A DNA stretch of 44,702 nucleotides. It comes from Nonomuraea deserti (GTDB lineage Bacteria; Actinomycetota; Actinomycetes; Streptosporangiales; Streptosporangiaceae). The stretch is from the NCBI RefSeq assembly GCF_004348685.1, contig NZ_SMKO01000067.1:1-44702 (forward strand), given 5' to 3'. Made by a program: the position numbers and the translations under genes. The notes beneath the pieces were generated by a model. It did no database searches. It was not told the DNA's origin and saw only the letters and a program-made list of their open reading frames with translations. Position 1 is the stretch's first letter, and the number at the start of each line of letters is the position of its first letter. Positions 1 through 7,700 of this stretch are shown here, piece by piece.

Positions 1-385
1 CGACCATGCCCAGCATGTCGGCGACGCCCCGCCCGGCCCCTTTCCAGTGTTCCGCCACGGCCAGGCAGATCGCGTCGTTGTGGAGGCGTACCGGTAAATC
101 GGGGAAACGCGCGGCCAGCCGGGCGCGCAGGGGGAAGCCGCGCCAGCCGGAGATGTTCAGCGGCGAGACCTCGCCCTCGGGCCAGCGCATCGGCCCGCCA
201 CACCCCACCCCCACTCCTTCGGCCCGCTGCGACAGCGGCTCGATGAGGTCCACGAGGGTCTTCCACAGGGTGCCGGCGTCCGCGTCCTGCGGGGTGGCGG
301 CGCGCCGGGCCTCGACCACCGTGCCGTCGTGGGCGACCAGGCCCGCGGCCATCTTGGTGCCGCCCACGTCGATCGCGAGGATCAC
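1..385 (-). CDS. ROK-family sugar kinase (partial, C-terminus outside window)
   Basis: Only the N-terminal ~128 residues are inside the window; the gene runs off the left edge. From the GTG at 385 the protein opens with ILAIDVGGTKMAAG, the ATP phosphate-binding loop of ROK (repressor/ORF/kinase) sugar kinases. It continues with a GVGVGCGGP segment and LHNDAICLAVAEHWKG, the region that holds the ROK catalytic Asp (in HND). It therefore probably phosphorylates a hexose or amino sugar; the substrate cannot be told without the C-terminal zinc motif. The family's DNA-binding domain is absent, so this is a kinase and not a regulator. It starts 25 bp after the FIST gene on the same strand, so co-transcription is likely. 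A rare TTA codon lies at 95-97, which makes translation dependent on a UAA tRNA. Confidence 0.85.
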   Translation of the reverse strand, partial: MILAIDVGGTKMAAGLVAHDGTVVEARRAATPQDADAGTLWKTLVDLIEPLSQRAEGVGVGCGGPMRWPEGEVSPLNISGWRGFPLRARLAARFPDLPVRLHNDAICLAVAEHWKGAGRGVADMLGMV

Positions 386-410
386 GGGCGGCCCGCCGCA
401 CCCGGGGGGC

Positions 411-1595
411 TCATGGCCCGCCCGCTGTGTTGGAGAACACCAGGACGGAGGCGGTGAAGCCGTGCACATGGTTGTGGCCCGCGACGGGGCCGACCTCGCC
501 GGCCGCGAAGAAGCCCGCCACGCCGATGGGTCCCAGCGTGTCGCGCAGGGCGACCGGGTCGTGGTCGGCGGTGCCGAACATGGCCGAGCCCCGCCCGTTG
601 CAGGAGAACAGCAACGCCCCGTCCACCTTGCCGATCTCCTCGCGGTGGGCGTCGAGCAGGTCGTACAGGTCCTCGTCGGCGGTGGCCGCGTCGCGCACCT
701 GGAAGCGCACGGTCCTGCCGATCTCCACGATGTCGCCGATGGCCACGGCCTCGCGTTCGGGATCGATGCCGATGACCCCTCTGATGAGGAAGTCGCCGCG
801 TTCGTGGCGTTCGGCGTATTCGTCCATCGCCACGCCGATCTGCAGCCCGGAGGCGACCAGCTCGCGGTCGTCCTCGTCCAGCTCGCTGACGATGTCCTCG
901 AGCCGGGCCAGCGCGGGCTGCCCGGCCAGTTCGAGCAGCAGGTTCTCTTCGGCCGCCGTGACCACCATGCTGGGGCCGATCGGGCGGCAGCCCTGGCTCA
1001 CCACGGTGCTGATCTTGACCTGCCCGCTGATCAGCACGCCGATCGCGCCCTCGGAGTAGATCTCGCCGTCGGCGAACAACCGTACGGAGCCCCGGCCCTG
1101 CAGCCCGTTCGCGAGCCCGCCGATCAACGGCAGGTCGCCCAGCACGTCGGCCGAGCGCTCGACGAAGGCGTCGGTCGGGAACGAGTACGGATCGGCCAGC
1201 AGGATCGCCACATGGTCGTCCCCGTTGCGCTCCGGCAGCCCGACCACCACGAACTTGTCCTCGGCGGCCAGCGTCTCCAGCGCGAACGTGGTCAGTCTCG
1301 CCCCGTCCAGGGTCGCGGCCCAGGCGCTCACGGAGGGCGTCAGCTCCACTCCCTGCCCGTCGCCGATCACTCCCGTGGCGCTGCATCCGATCACGTGTGC
1401 TTCGGGCGCGAGCTTCATCGCGGCCTCGCCGGCGCGTGCGACGTCGTCAGGATCGTCGCCGCAGATGAAGAAGCAGACCAGGTCGGCTTGGCCGCTGAGC
1501 CTCGACAGTGCCCGGCCGACGGCACTCTCCGCGGCCTCCACCAAGTCGGAACCCACGGCGAGGCCGTCGGCGAAGCGGCTTGTCATCAAGGCCAC
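411..1595 (-). CDS. FIST-domain signal transduction protein
   Basis: This 394-residue protein has the FIST_N then FIST_C architecture of a proposed ligand-sensing domain pair. The opening part (about residues 1-220) has the alternating strand/helix pattern with VCFFICGDDPDDV and HVIGCSATGVIGDGQGVE, where GCSATG is a typical FIST_N motif. The second part carries the FIST_C features, including LLFSCNGRG and GFFAAGEVGPV near the C-terminus. FIST domains are thought to bind small ligands, possibly amino acids, and are often linked to signalling proteins; this copy stands alone. The GTG at 1595 has a GGGGAGG ribosome site 8 nt upstream. There is no signal peptide, so it should be cytosolic. It heads a probable transcript with the ROK kinase and is divergent from the MoxR-type ATPase. 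Confidence 0.85.
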   Translation of the reverse strand: MALMTSRFADGLAVGSDLVEAAESAVGRALSRLSGQADLVCFFICGDDPDDVARAGEAAMKLAPEAHVIGCSATGVIGDGQGVELTPSVSAWAATLDGARLTTFALETLAAEDKFVVVGLPERNGDDHVAILLADPYSFPTDAFVERSADVLGDLPLIGGLANGLQGRGSVRLFADGEIYSEGAIGVLISGQVKISTVVSQGCRPIGPSMVVTAAEENLLLELAGQPALARLEDIVSELDEDDRELVASGLQIGVAMDEYAERHERGDFLIRGVIGIDPEREAVAIGDIVEIGRTVRFQVRDAATADEDLYDLLDAHREEIGKVDGALLFSCNGRGSAMFGTADHDPVALRDTLGPIGVAGFFAAGEVGPVAGHNHVHGFTASVLVFSNTAGGP

Positions 1596-1745
1596 GCGTC
1601 TCGCCTCCCCTCGACATGTCCAAGTTCCCTAGGCCCGATTCTCCCCACTAAAGGGACAAGCACGCGCACGAACCGTCACGCAATAGTCAAGATCCGAAAT
1701 CTCCGCCAGATGCGAAAGACTCTGCCGCATTCCTCACAGGGGACG

Positions 1746-1751
1746 TAGTCT
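1746..1751 (+). promoter_or_regulatory. -10 box (TAGTCT) of leaderless MoxR-type gene
   Basis: TAGTCT fits the actinobacterial TAnnnT -10 pattern and ends 7 nt before the GTG at 1759. There is no Shine-Dalgarno sequence, so transcription probably begins on the start codon. Confidence 0.5.
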
Positions 1752-1758
1752 CGATCCC

Positions 1759-3150
1759 GTGCATCAGCCACGAATTCTCCGCACGTTGCGAGAGAGCGGC
1801 CACGTTCATCGCACCGTCAAAGCCGAGGTCCGGGAAAACCTGCTGGCCAAGCTGCGGGCGGGTGAGCCCCGCTTCCCCGGCATCGTGGGCTTCGACGACT
1901 CCGTGCTCCCCCACCTCGAACGGGCCCTGCTGGCCGGCCACGACCTGGTCCTGCTCGGCGAGCGCGGACAGGGCAAGACCCGGCTCATCCGCACCGTCAC
2001 CGGCCTGCTCGACGAGTGGACGCCGGTCGTCGAGGGCTGCGAGATCAACGACCACCCGTACGCACCGGCCTGCACGCGCTGCCAGGCGCTGGCGCGCGAG
2101 CTGGGTGACGAGCTGCCGGTCGCGTGGAAACACCGGGACGAGCGCTACGGCGAGAAGCTCGCCACACCCGACACCTCCGTGGGCGACCTGATCGGCGACG
2201 TCGACCCGATCAAGATCGCCGAGGGGCGCACGCTCGGCGACCCGGAGACGGTCCACTACGGCCTGGTCCCGCGCACCAACCGCGGCGTGTTCTCCGTCAA
2301 CGAGCTGCCCGACCTGGCCGAGCGCATCCAGGTGTCGCTGCTCAACGTGCTGGAGGAGCGCGACATCCAGGTGCGCGGCTACAACCTGCGGCTGCCGCTC
2401 GACATCCTGCTCATCGCCAGCGCCAACCCCGAGGACTACACCAACAGGGGCCGGATCATCACGCCGCTGAAAGACCGGTTCGGCGCCGAGATCCGCACCC
2501 ACTACCCGCTGACGGTCGAGGACGAGCTGACGCTGATCCGCCAGGAGTCCATGCCCGACATCGGGGCCGACATCCCCGAGCACCTGGTCGAGGTGATCGC
2601 CAGGTTCACCCGGCTGGTCCGCGAGTCGACCGCGGTCGACGCCCGATCCGGCGTGTCCGCGCGTTTCTCGATCGCGGCCGCCGAGACCGCGGCGGCCTCT
2701 GCGGTGCGCAGGGCGGCCCTCGCGAGCGAGGAGCAGGCCGTCGCGCGCGTGGTCGACCTGGCCTGCGTGGTGCACAGCCTGCGGGGCAAGGTGGAGTTCG
2801 AGGTCAGCGAGGAGGGGCGGGAGACCGAGATCCTGGCCCACCTGCTGCGCAGGGCGACGGCGGAGACGTTCAGGAGCCGGCTGGGCGGCATGGACCTGTC
2901 GCCGGTGACCGACAAGTTCGCCGAGGGCAACCAGGTCGAGTCGGGCGAGCTGGTCGCTGCCGGGGAGTTGCTGCACCGGATCGGGCCGGTCACCGGGCTG
3001 GCGAAGGTCATGTCGAGGCTGGGCATGGGCGCGGGCGAGGAGTCGCCGGGTCATGCGGCGGCGGCCCTGGAGTTCGCGCTCGAAGGCCTCTACCTCATGC
3101 GCCGCCTGTCCAAGGAAGACCTCGACGGAGTCACCGTCTACCGGACGTGA
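1759..3150 (+). CDS. MoxR-type AAA+ ATPase (magnesium-chelatase ChlI-like)
   Basis: The 463-residue protein is an AAA+ ATPase of the MoxR / Mg-chelatase subunit I class. Walker A is GERGQGKTR at residues 67-75. A Walker B-like GVFSVNELPDL segment follows near 177-187, then the sensor region LLIASANPEDYTNRGRI. MoxR proteins use ATP to remodel or insert cofactors into partner proteins and work with VWA-domain proteins. Here a VWA protein lies two genes downstream, with a secreted protein between them. The C-terminal third is helical and lacks a second enzymatic domain. The start is GTG 1759, supported by the -10 box 7 nt upstream and by the N-terminal sequence (HVHRTVKAEVRENLLAKLRAGE) aligning well with what I recall of actinobacterial homologues. 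The substrate is unknown; a role in magnesium chelation is unlikely without the other chelatase subunits nearby. Confidence 0.85.
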   Translation: MHQPRILRTLRESGHVHRTVKAEVRENLLAKLRAGEPRFPGIVGFDDSVLPHLERALLAGHDLVLLGERGQGKTRLIRTVTGLLDEWTPVVEGCEINDHPYAPACTRCQALARELGDELPVAWKHRDERYGEKLATPDTSVGDLIGDVDPIKIAEGRTLGDPETVHYGLVPRTNRGVFSVNELPDLAERIQVSLLNVLEERDIQVRGYNLRLPLDILLIASANPEDYTNRGRIITPLKDRFGAEIRTHYPLTVEDELTLIRQESMPDIGADIPEHLVEVIARFTRLVRESTAVDARSGVSARFSIAAAETAAASAVRRAALASEEQAVARVVDLACVVHSLRGKVEFEVSEEGRETEILAHLLRRATAETFRSRLGGMDLSPVTDKFAEGNQVESGELVAAGELLHRIGPVTGLAKVMSRLGMGAGEESPGHAAAALEFALEGLYLMRRLSKEDLDGVTVYRT

Positions 3151-3211
3151 ACATCTGGGCGCTCCCCCGCGTCTTAGGTGATAGCAGCTCACGACGTCGG
3201 GGAGACCGTCC

Positions 3212-3964
3212 ATGCGCCCGCTTGCCTGTGCCACCGCAGCCGCTCTCGCACTGAGCGGCATCGCCGCGCCCGCCGAAGCCGCCGAGGCCACCACCAAGAC
3301 CGTTTACGGGTACGCCTGGTCCGACGGCCAGGGCCGCCTGCGTATCACGCCCAAATCCGCCTCCTTCGTGAAGCAGAAGGGTTTCCTGGGCTACCGGCTC
3401 AAGGCGGCCCCGCGCGCCAAGGAGCTCAGGCTCGACTACTCCAGGGCCGCCTACGGGCGGATCACGGTCGCCTGCGACCTGAAGGAGACCGAGGGCCGGG
3501 TGGCCGTCGACCGCAAGGGGCTCGGGCGCACCAGGTGCTCGCCGCGCGACCTGTCCGCCGAGCTGGGCCGCGGCCCTGTGCCGGTGCGCGTCGAGCACCG
3601 CGGCGGCAAGGCCACCAGGGTCAACGAGTTCGTGGTCGCCGACCGGCCTGACCAGCGCTCCGCGCGCGGCACGATCAAGCGGATCGACGACACCACCGTC
3701 GTGTTCGCGTCCGGCGGGAAGAAGATCAAGCTGGGCTACACGTACGCCACGAGCTTCTACCGCACCACCGCCCACTGCGGGAGCGGCTGGCTCACGGGCC
3801 GGCCGGTCAACGCGGACGCGAACGGCCTGGGCAAGAAGCCGTGCACCCCGGCCCACCTGACGAAGGCGCTCAGGACGGTCCGCCACCCCGTACTGGTGAA
3901 GATCGAGTACACGCCCGGAGCCGACTCCCTCGACCAGGTATGGGAGGTTTTCGGGGACGCGTGA
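3212..3964 (+). CDS. Secreted hypothetical protein with internal duplication
   Basis: This 250-residue protein begins with a clear signal peptide (MRPLACATAAALALSG...APAEA) and should be exported. I do not recognise a named family. The mature part is two copies of a unit of about 80 residues. Each copy has a beta-rich segment, one Cys, a GLG motif, and then C(S/T)P followed by a leucine-containing helix (GLGRTRCSPRDL and GLGKKPCTPAHL). The conserved Cys pair in each half suggests one disulfide per repeat. GGGGAG lies 7 nt before the ATG. It sits between the MoxR-type ATPase and its VWA partner on the same strand, so it may be expressed with them. The intergenic gaps (61 and 27 bp) and a separate -10 box before the VWA gene also allow independent expression. 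Confidence 0.75.
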   Translation: MRPLACATAAALALSGIAAPAEAAEATTKTVYGYAWSDGQGRLRITPKSASFVKQKGFLGYRLKAAPRAKELRLDYSRAAYGRITVACDLKETEGRVAVDRKGLGRTRCSPRDLSAELGRGPVPVRVEHRGGKATRVNEFVVADRPDQRSARGTIKRIDDTTVVFASGGKKIKLGYTYATSFYRTTAHCGSGWLTGRPVNADANGLGKKPCTPAHLTKALRTVRHPVLVKIEYTPGADSLDQVWEVFGDA

Positions 3965-3979
3965 CCGCGCTTCTGGGGT

Positions 3980-3985
3980 TAGCGT
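3980..3985 (+). promoter_or_regulatory. -10 box (TAGCGT) of leaderless VWA gene
   Basis: TAGCGT ends 6 nt before the GTG at 3992. No ribosome-binding site is seen, and this spacing places the transcription start on the GTG. This decides in favour of 3992 over the ATG at 3995. Confidence 0.45.
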
Positions 3986-3991
3986 GGTTCT

Positions 3992-6043
3992 GTGATGGCC
4001 TTTCGCTATGGCGAGTACCACGATGGCCCCGATCCCCTGGCCCCGCCCTACGACGTGCGGGCGGCGCTCGACGAGATGGGCGATGCGATCCTTTCGGGTT
4101 CGACGCCCGTCCACGCGCTGCGTGACCTGCTCAAGCGCGGTCTGCCCGGCGCGCAGGACCGCCGGGGCCTCGACGACATGCTCAAGCAGGTCCGCAGGCG
4201 CCGCCGTGACCTGCGCGAGCGGGGGCGGCTCGACGGCACGCTGGAGAAGGCGCGGGCGCTGCTGGACAAGGCCATCGGGCAGGAGCGGGCCGAGCTGTTC
4301 CCCGACCCGTCCGACGAGGCGCGGTTGCGGGAGGCGGGGCTCGACGCGCTGCCGGAGGACACCGCCGCCGCGATCCAGGAGCTGAGCACGTACGAGTGGC
4401 GTTCGGCCGCCGCGCGCCAGACGTTCGAGGAACTGCGTGACCTGCTGCGGCGGGAGGTCCTCGACAGCCAGTTCAGGGGCCTGCGCGACGCGCTCGCCAA
4501 CCCGGACCCCGAGGCGATGGAACGCGTCCGCCAGATGATGTCGGACCTGAACGACATGCTGGACAAGGACGCCCGCGGCGAGCACACCCAGGCCGACTTC
4601 GACGCCTTCATGGCCAAATATGGTGACTTGTTCCCCGAGAAGCCGCGCAACCTGGAAGAGCTCGTCGACATCCTGGCCCGCCGCGCCGCCGCCACGCAGC
4701 GCATGCTGGCCTCGATGACGCCCCGCCAGCGCGAAGAGCTCGCCGGCCTCATCAACCAGACCCTCGACCAGGCCGGGCTCTCCGAGCAGATGCGCCGCCT
4801 CGGCGAAGCCCTCCACGCGCGCCGCCCCGACCTCGCCTGGAACGCCCCCGAACGCCTCACCGGCGAGGAGCCCCTGGGCATGGGCGACGCCGTCACCGCC
4901 CTGGAGGAGCTGGCCGACCTCACCCAGCTGGAAACCGCCCTGCGCCAGGACTACCCGGGCGCGCGGCTCGACGACATCGACGAAGCCGCCGTACGCCGGG
5001 CGCTGGGCCGCTCCGCGGTCGACGACCTGGAGGCGCTCAAGCGCATCGAACGCGAGCTGGAGGAGCAGGGCTACCTCCTGCGCCGGCGCGGCAAGCTGGA
5101 GCTCACCCCGAAGGCGGTGCGGCGGCTCGGCGAGACGGCCCTGCGCCGCGTCTTCTCCTCACTCGACGCGGGCCGTCGCGGCGACCACGACCAGCACGAC
5201 GCGGGCTCGGCCGGCGAGCTCACCGGCTCGTCACGACCGTGGCACTTCGGCGACGAGCAGCCCATCGACGTGGTCCGCACCCTGGTCAACGGCGTCCGTA
5301 GCGGCGGCGTCGCCATCCGTACCGGCCAGGAGAGAGCGCGGACCGGACAGGAGACCACCCGTACCGGCCAGGACAACGCGCGGGCCGGACGGGACGACGC
5401 GCGGGCCGGTGGGCGGGCGGCCGTGCGACTGTCGGTGGACGACTTCGAGGTGGCCGAGACCGAGCGGCGCAGCGCGGCGGCCGTGTGCCTGCTCGTCGAC
5501 CTGTCCTACTCGATGGCCCTGCGCGGCACCTGGGCCGCCGCCAAGCAGACGGCGCTGGCCCTCCAGGCGCTGGTGGCCTCCAAGTTCCCGCAGGACGCCG
5601 TGCAGATCATCGGCTTCTCCAACTACGCCAGGGTGTTGCAGCCCGACGAGCTGGCGGGCCTCGACTGGGACATGGTCCAGGGCACCAACCTGCACCACGC
5701 GCTCCTGATCGCCGGCCGCCACCTCGACCGTCACCCCGACTTCGAGCCCGTGGTGCTGGTGGTCACCGACGGCGAGCCCACCGCGCACCTGATGCGCAAC
5801 GGCAGGTCGGCGTTCGAGTGGCCGCCGTCGAGCGAGACGCTGGAGCTCACGCTGTCCGAGGTCGACAAGATGACCCGGCGGCGGGCCACCCTCAACGTCT
5901 TCATGCTGGCGGCGGACGACCGGCTGCAAGAGTTCGTGGACGAGGTGGCCCGCAGGAACGGCGGCCGCGTCTTCTCCCCCAGCGCCGAGCGGCTGGGCGA
6001 ATACGTGGTCAGCGACTTCCTCCGGCTGCGCAGGGCCCGCTGA
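3992..6043 (+). CDS. VWA-domain protein, partner of MoxR-type ATPase
   Basis: The 683-residue protein has a long helical, charged N-terminal region (about 1-430) rich in Glu, Arg and Leu. A low-complexity repeat linker follows, then a C-terminal von Willebrand factor A domain (about 470-683). The metal-ion-dependent adhesion site is complete: DLSYS (D503, S505, S507), Thr in QGTNL (565) and Asp in VVTDGEP (593). In MoxR/VWA pairs the VWA protein is thought to present substrate to, or be remodelled by, the ATPase; a ChlI-like ATPase lies upstream at 1759. No signal peptide or membrane segment is visible, so it should be cytosolic. The start could instead be the ATG at 3995. The partner and process are unknown. 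Confidence 0.85.
   Translation: MMAFRYGEYHDGPDPLAPPYDVRAALDEMGDAILSGSTPVHALRDLLKRGLPGAQDRRGLDDMLKQVRRRRRDLRERGRLDGTLEKARALLDKAIGQERAELFPDPSDEARLREAGLDALPEDTAAAIQELSTYEWRSAAARQTFEELRDLLRREVLDSQFRGLRDALANPDPEAMERVRQMMSDLNDMLDKDARGEHTQADFDAFMAKYGDLFPEKPRNLEELVDILARRAAATQRMLASMTPRQREELAGLINQTLDQAGLSEQMRRLGEALHARRPDLAWNAPERLTGEEPLGMGDAVTALEELADLTQLETALRQDYPGARLDDIDEAAVRRALGRSAVDDLEALKRIERELEEQGYLLRRRGKLELTPKAVRRLGETALRRVFSSLDAGRRGDHDQHDAGSAGELTGSSRPWHFGDEQPIDVVRTLVNGVRSGGVAIRTGQERARTGQETTRTGQDNARAGRDDARAGGRAAVRLSVDDFEVAETERRSAAAVCLLVDLSYSMALRGTWAAAKQTALALQALVASKFPQDAVQIIGFSNYARVLQPDELAGLDWDMVQGTNLHHALLIAGRHLDRHPDFEPVVLVVTDGEPTAHLMRNGRSAFEWPPSSETLELTLSEVDKMTRRRATLNVFMLAADDRLQEFVDEVARRNGGRVFSPSAERLGEYVVSDFLRLRRAR
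5318..5410 (+). repeat. 21-bp tandem repeat coding a heptapeptide linker
   Basis: Four full and one partial imperfect 21-bp units lie inside the VWA gene and encode successive heptapeptides RTGQERA, RTGQETT, RTGQDNA, RAGRDDA and RAG. The repeats form a charged linker directly before the VWA domain. Copies differ mostly in their last three residues, and codon choice varies between them, so the array is not a very recent expansion. Confidence 0.85.
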
Positions 6044-6075
6044 ACTGTCGGTGCTCTCTGCCACACTCGCAGACC

Positions 6076-6552
6076 ATGAGCGAAGACGTGCGCCTGCGCG
6101 ACGTGGAGGCGGCCGACCTCGAGGTGTTCCTGGCCCACGAGCACGATCCTGAGGCCGCGCGGCGGTCCAGGTTCGCGCCCAGGGCGCGGGAGGCGTTCAT
6201 GCGCCACTGGACCACGCGGATCCTCGGTGACCCGGCCGTCTTCGTCCAGGCGGTCACCGTCGACGGCGACCTGGCGGGCAATCTCGTGGCCTGGTGGGAG
6301 GATGACAGGCGCTTCATCGGTTACTGGTTCGGCCGGGAGTTCTGGGGCCGGGGCATCGGCAGCCGGGCCATGGAGCTCTTCCTGCGCCAGGAGCGCATCC
6401 GCCCGCTCCACGCCGACCCCTTCCACGCCAACACCGGTTCGGTCCGGCTGCTGGAGAAGCACGGTTTCCAGCGCACGGGCACGGTCAGGCACGGCGACGA
6501 CGAGCACCTCCTGCTCGTCCTCCACACCCCGGCCCACCACCTGACCGGGTGA
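6076..6552 (+). CDS. GNAT family N-acetyltransferase
   Basis: The 158-residue protein has the GNAT fold. The N-terminal VRLRDVEAADLEVFLAHEHD matches motifs C/D. The central YWFGREFWGRGIGSRAMELFL is motif A, with the RGIGSRA acetyl-CoA pyrophosphate loop. HANTGSVRLLEKHGFQRTGT is motif B, typical of the RimJ/RimL-like branch. It probably transfers an acetyl group from acetyl-CoA to an amine; the substrate is unknown. The ATG at 6076 lies 32 bp after the VWA gene and has no good ribosome site. It ends facing the DUF6292 gene within a shared inverted repeat. Confidence 0.85.
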   Translation: MSEDVRLRDVEAADLEVFLAHEHDPEAARRSRFAPRAREAFMRHWTTRILGDPAVFVQAVTVDGDLAGNLVAWWEDDRRFIGYWFGREFWGRGIGSRAMELFLRQERIRPLHADPFHANTGSVRLLEKHGFQRTGTVRHGDDEHLLLVLHTPAHHLTG

Positions 6553-6578
6553 GCAGCCGGGCGCACCCGGAGGTCAGG
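6540..6578. terminator. Bidirectional hairpin between convergent genes
   Basis: The outer arms are CCTGACC (6540-6546) and GGTCAGG (6572-6578). The inner hairpin is CCGGG-CGCA-CCCGG (6557-6570). The outer arms overlap both coding ends, and the stop codon of the minus-strand gene lies in the right arm. There is no U-tract, as is common in actinobacteria. Confidence 0.55.
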
Positions 6579-6996
6579 CGTCGACGAGGCGGCAGTAGAA
6601 GTCGAGGGCGACGTCGAACCCGTCGCGGCAGTTGCGGTGCGAGCGGTAGCACGGCCGCCAGGCGGAGCTGGCCCCCACGCCCGCCCTGGCGTCACTGAGC
6701 GCCGACGGCACCCGCTCAGGCCTGGGCAGCAGCCCGTGGCCCAGATAGCGCACCCCGGCCAGCTCGCTGTGCAGGCCCGGCCCGCCGGAGACGAAGGTGC
6801 CGAGGCGCCAGCCGCTCTCTTCGTCCCAGACCAGCGCGCTCCCGTCGGCCAGCTTCAGCGTGACGTCACGCGGGTCGCACGGGCCCTCCCACCAGTCGGC
6901 CACCTCTGATCCCAGCACGTCGATGACCCGCTGCACGTAGCTGATCGGCTGCTGCAGCCACTCGTCGGTATACGGCTCGACATGCCTGATGGCCAC
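6574..6996 (-). CDS. DUF6292-like hypothetical protein
   Basis: This is a protein of about 140 residues. Its N-terminal half (YVQRVIDVLGSEVADWWEGPCDPRDVTLKL...ALVWDEESGWRLGTF) resembles the DUF6292 domain of actinobacteria, a small alpha/beta domain of unknown function often near helix-turn-helix regulators. The rest contains four Cys (GPCDPRD, RPCYRSHRNC, FYCRL) that could bind metal or form disulfides. No signal peptide or membrane helix is seen. The frame could start at GTG 7005, but its AAGGGGG ribosome site sits 8 nt before GTG 6996 and overlaps 7005, so I chose 6996. A divergent region with a perfect CTTAC-G-GTAAG palindrome (7017-7027) separates it from the next gene. The family assignment is from memory of motif pattern and is moderate. 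Confidence 0.6.
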   Translation of the reverse strand: MAIRHVEPYTDEWLQQPISYVQRVIDVLGSEVADWWEGPCDPRDVTLKLADGSALVWDEESGWRLGTFVSGGPGLHSELAGVRYLGHGLLPRPERVPSALSDARAGVGASSAWRPCYRSHRNCRDGFDVALDFYCRLVDA

Positions 6997-7135
6997 GGAC
7001 GGCACCCCCTTGTGCCCTTACGGTAAGAAAAACCGAACGGTGACCAACCATACCCGCGCTGAACTTATTCCGTTGCAGGCTCGTCTAGTCATTACGGACG
7101 ATATTTACGGTCCAGACGGGGAAGGAAGGGGTCCC

Positions 7136-7258
7136 ATGATTGCGGTTCTCCTCATCGTGCTCATGGTCGTCGCCATCGTGATGACCGAGTTGATCATGCG
7201 CTGCGCGGAAGACGGCAAAGAGGGTGTCGAGGCCCCGGCCGAGATCGCCGGGGACTAG
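7136..7258 (+). CDS. Small single-span membrane protein (40 aa)
   Basis: A 40-residue ORF starts at ATG 7136 behind a strong GGAAGGAAGGGG ribosome site. An N-terminal hydrophobic helix (IAVLLIVLMVVAIVMTELIM, residues 2-21) is followed by a short acidic tail (EDGKEGVEAPAEIAGD). It is probably a type III or N-out membrane micropeptide with a cytosolic acidic tail. I recognise no family. The next gene, a multi-span membrane protein, starts 10 bp later, so the two are very likely co-translated and may work together. Confidence 0.65.
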   Translation: MIAVLLIVLMVVAIVMTELIMRCAEDGKEGVEAPAEIAGD

Positions 7259-7268
7259 TCTCTCCCGC

Positions 7269-7700
7269 ATGTCGTCCCTGCTTCTCTGGCTGCACGTCGG
7301 ATTCGCGATCTTCACGATCGGCCCGATCACCGCCGCGACGATGGCCGCTCCGCGCGTCATCCGCACCAAGAACGTGCCCGTGCTGCAGAACATCCAGCGC
7401 ATGACGAGGGTTTACAGCCTCGGCAGCCTGGGCGTCTTCGTGTTCGGGCTGATCCTCGGCATCGTCCTCGGCAACGGGGTGCTGGGCCGGTGGTATATGA
7501 CGGCGTCGATGACGTTGTTCATCGTGGCCGCCGTGCTGCTCGTCATCATCGACCGCGACCTGCGCACCGCCGTCCGCGCGCTCTCCAGCGAGGGCACGGA
7601 CGACGACGCGAAGGTGCAGAACGGCCGGATCGCCGCGATCAGCGGGCTGCTGGCGGTGATCTGGCTGGTCATCCTCTTCCTGATGGTGGTGCCCGGCTAG
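7269..7700 (+). CDS. Four-span membrane protein, DUF2269-like
   Basis: The 143-residue protein has four predicted membrane segments: LLLWLHVGFAIFTIGPITAA, SLGVFVFGLILGIVLGN, MTLFIVAAVLLVII and AISGLLAVIWLVILFLMVV. The N-terminal LLLWLHVGFAIFTIGPITA pattern resembles the DUF2269 family of small integral membrane proteins, some of which carry a conserved His in helix 1. The function is unknown. A soluble acidic loop (SSEGTDDDAKVQNG) lies before the last helix. The ATG at 7269 follows the 40-aa membrane protein closely. Its TAG stop shares a CTAG palindrome with the stop of the convergent metB gene, so the two coding regions overlap by 4 bp. Confidence 0.6.
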   Translation: MSSLLLWLHVGFAIFTIGPITAATMAAPRVIRTKNVPVLQNIQRMTRVYSLGSLGVFVFGLILGIVLGNGVLGRWYMTASMTLFIVAAVLLVIIDRDLRTAVRALSSEGTDDDAKVQNGRIAAISGLLAVIWLVILFLMVVPG

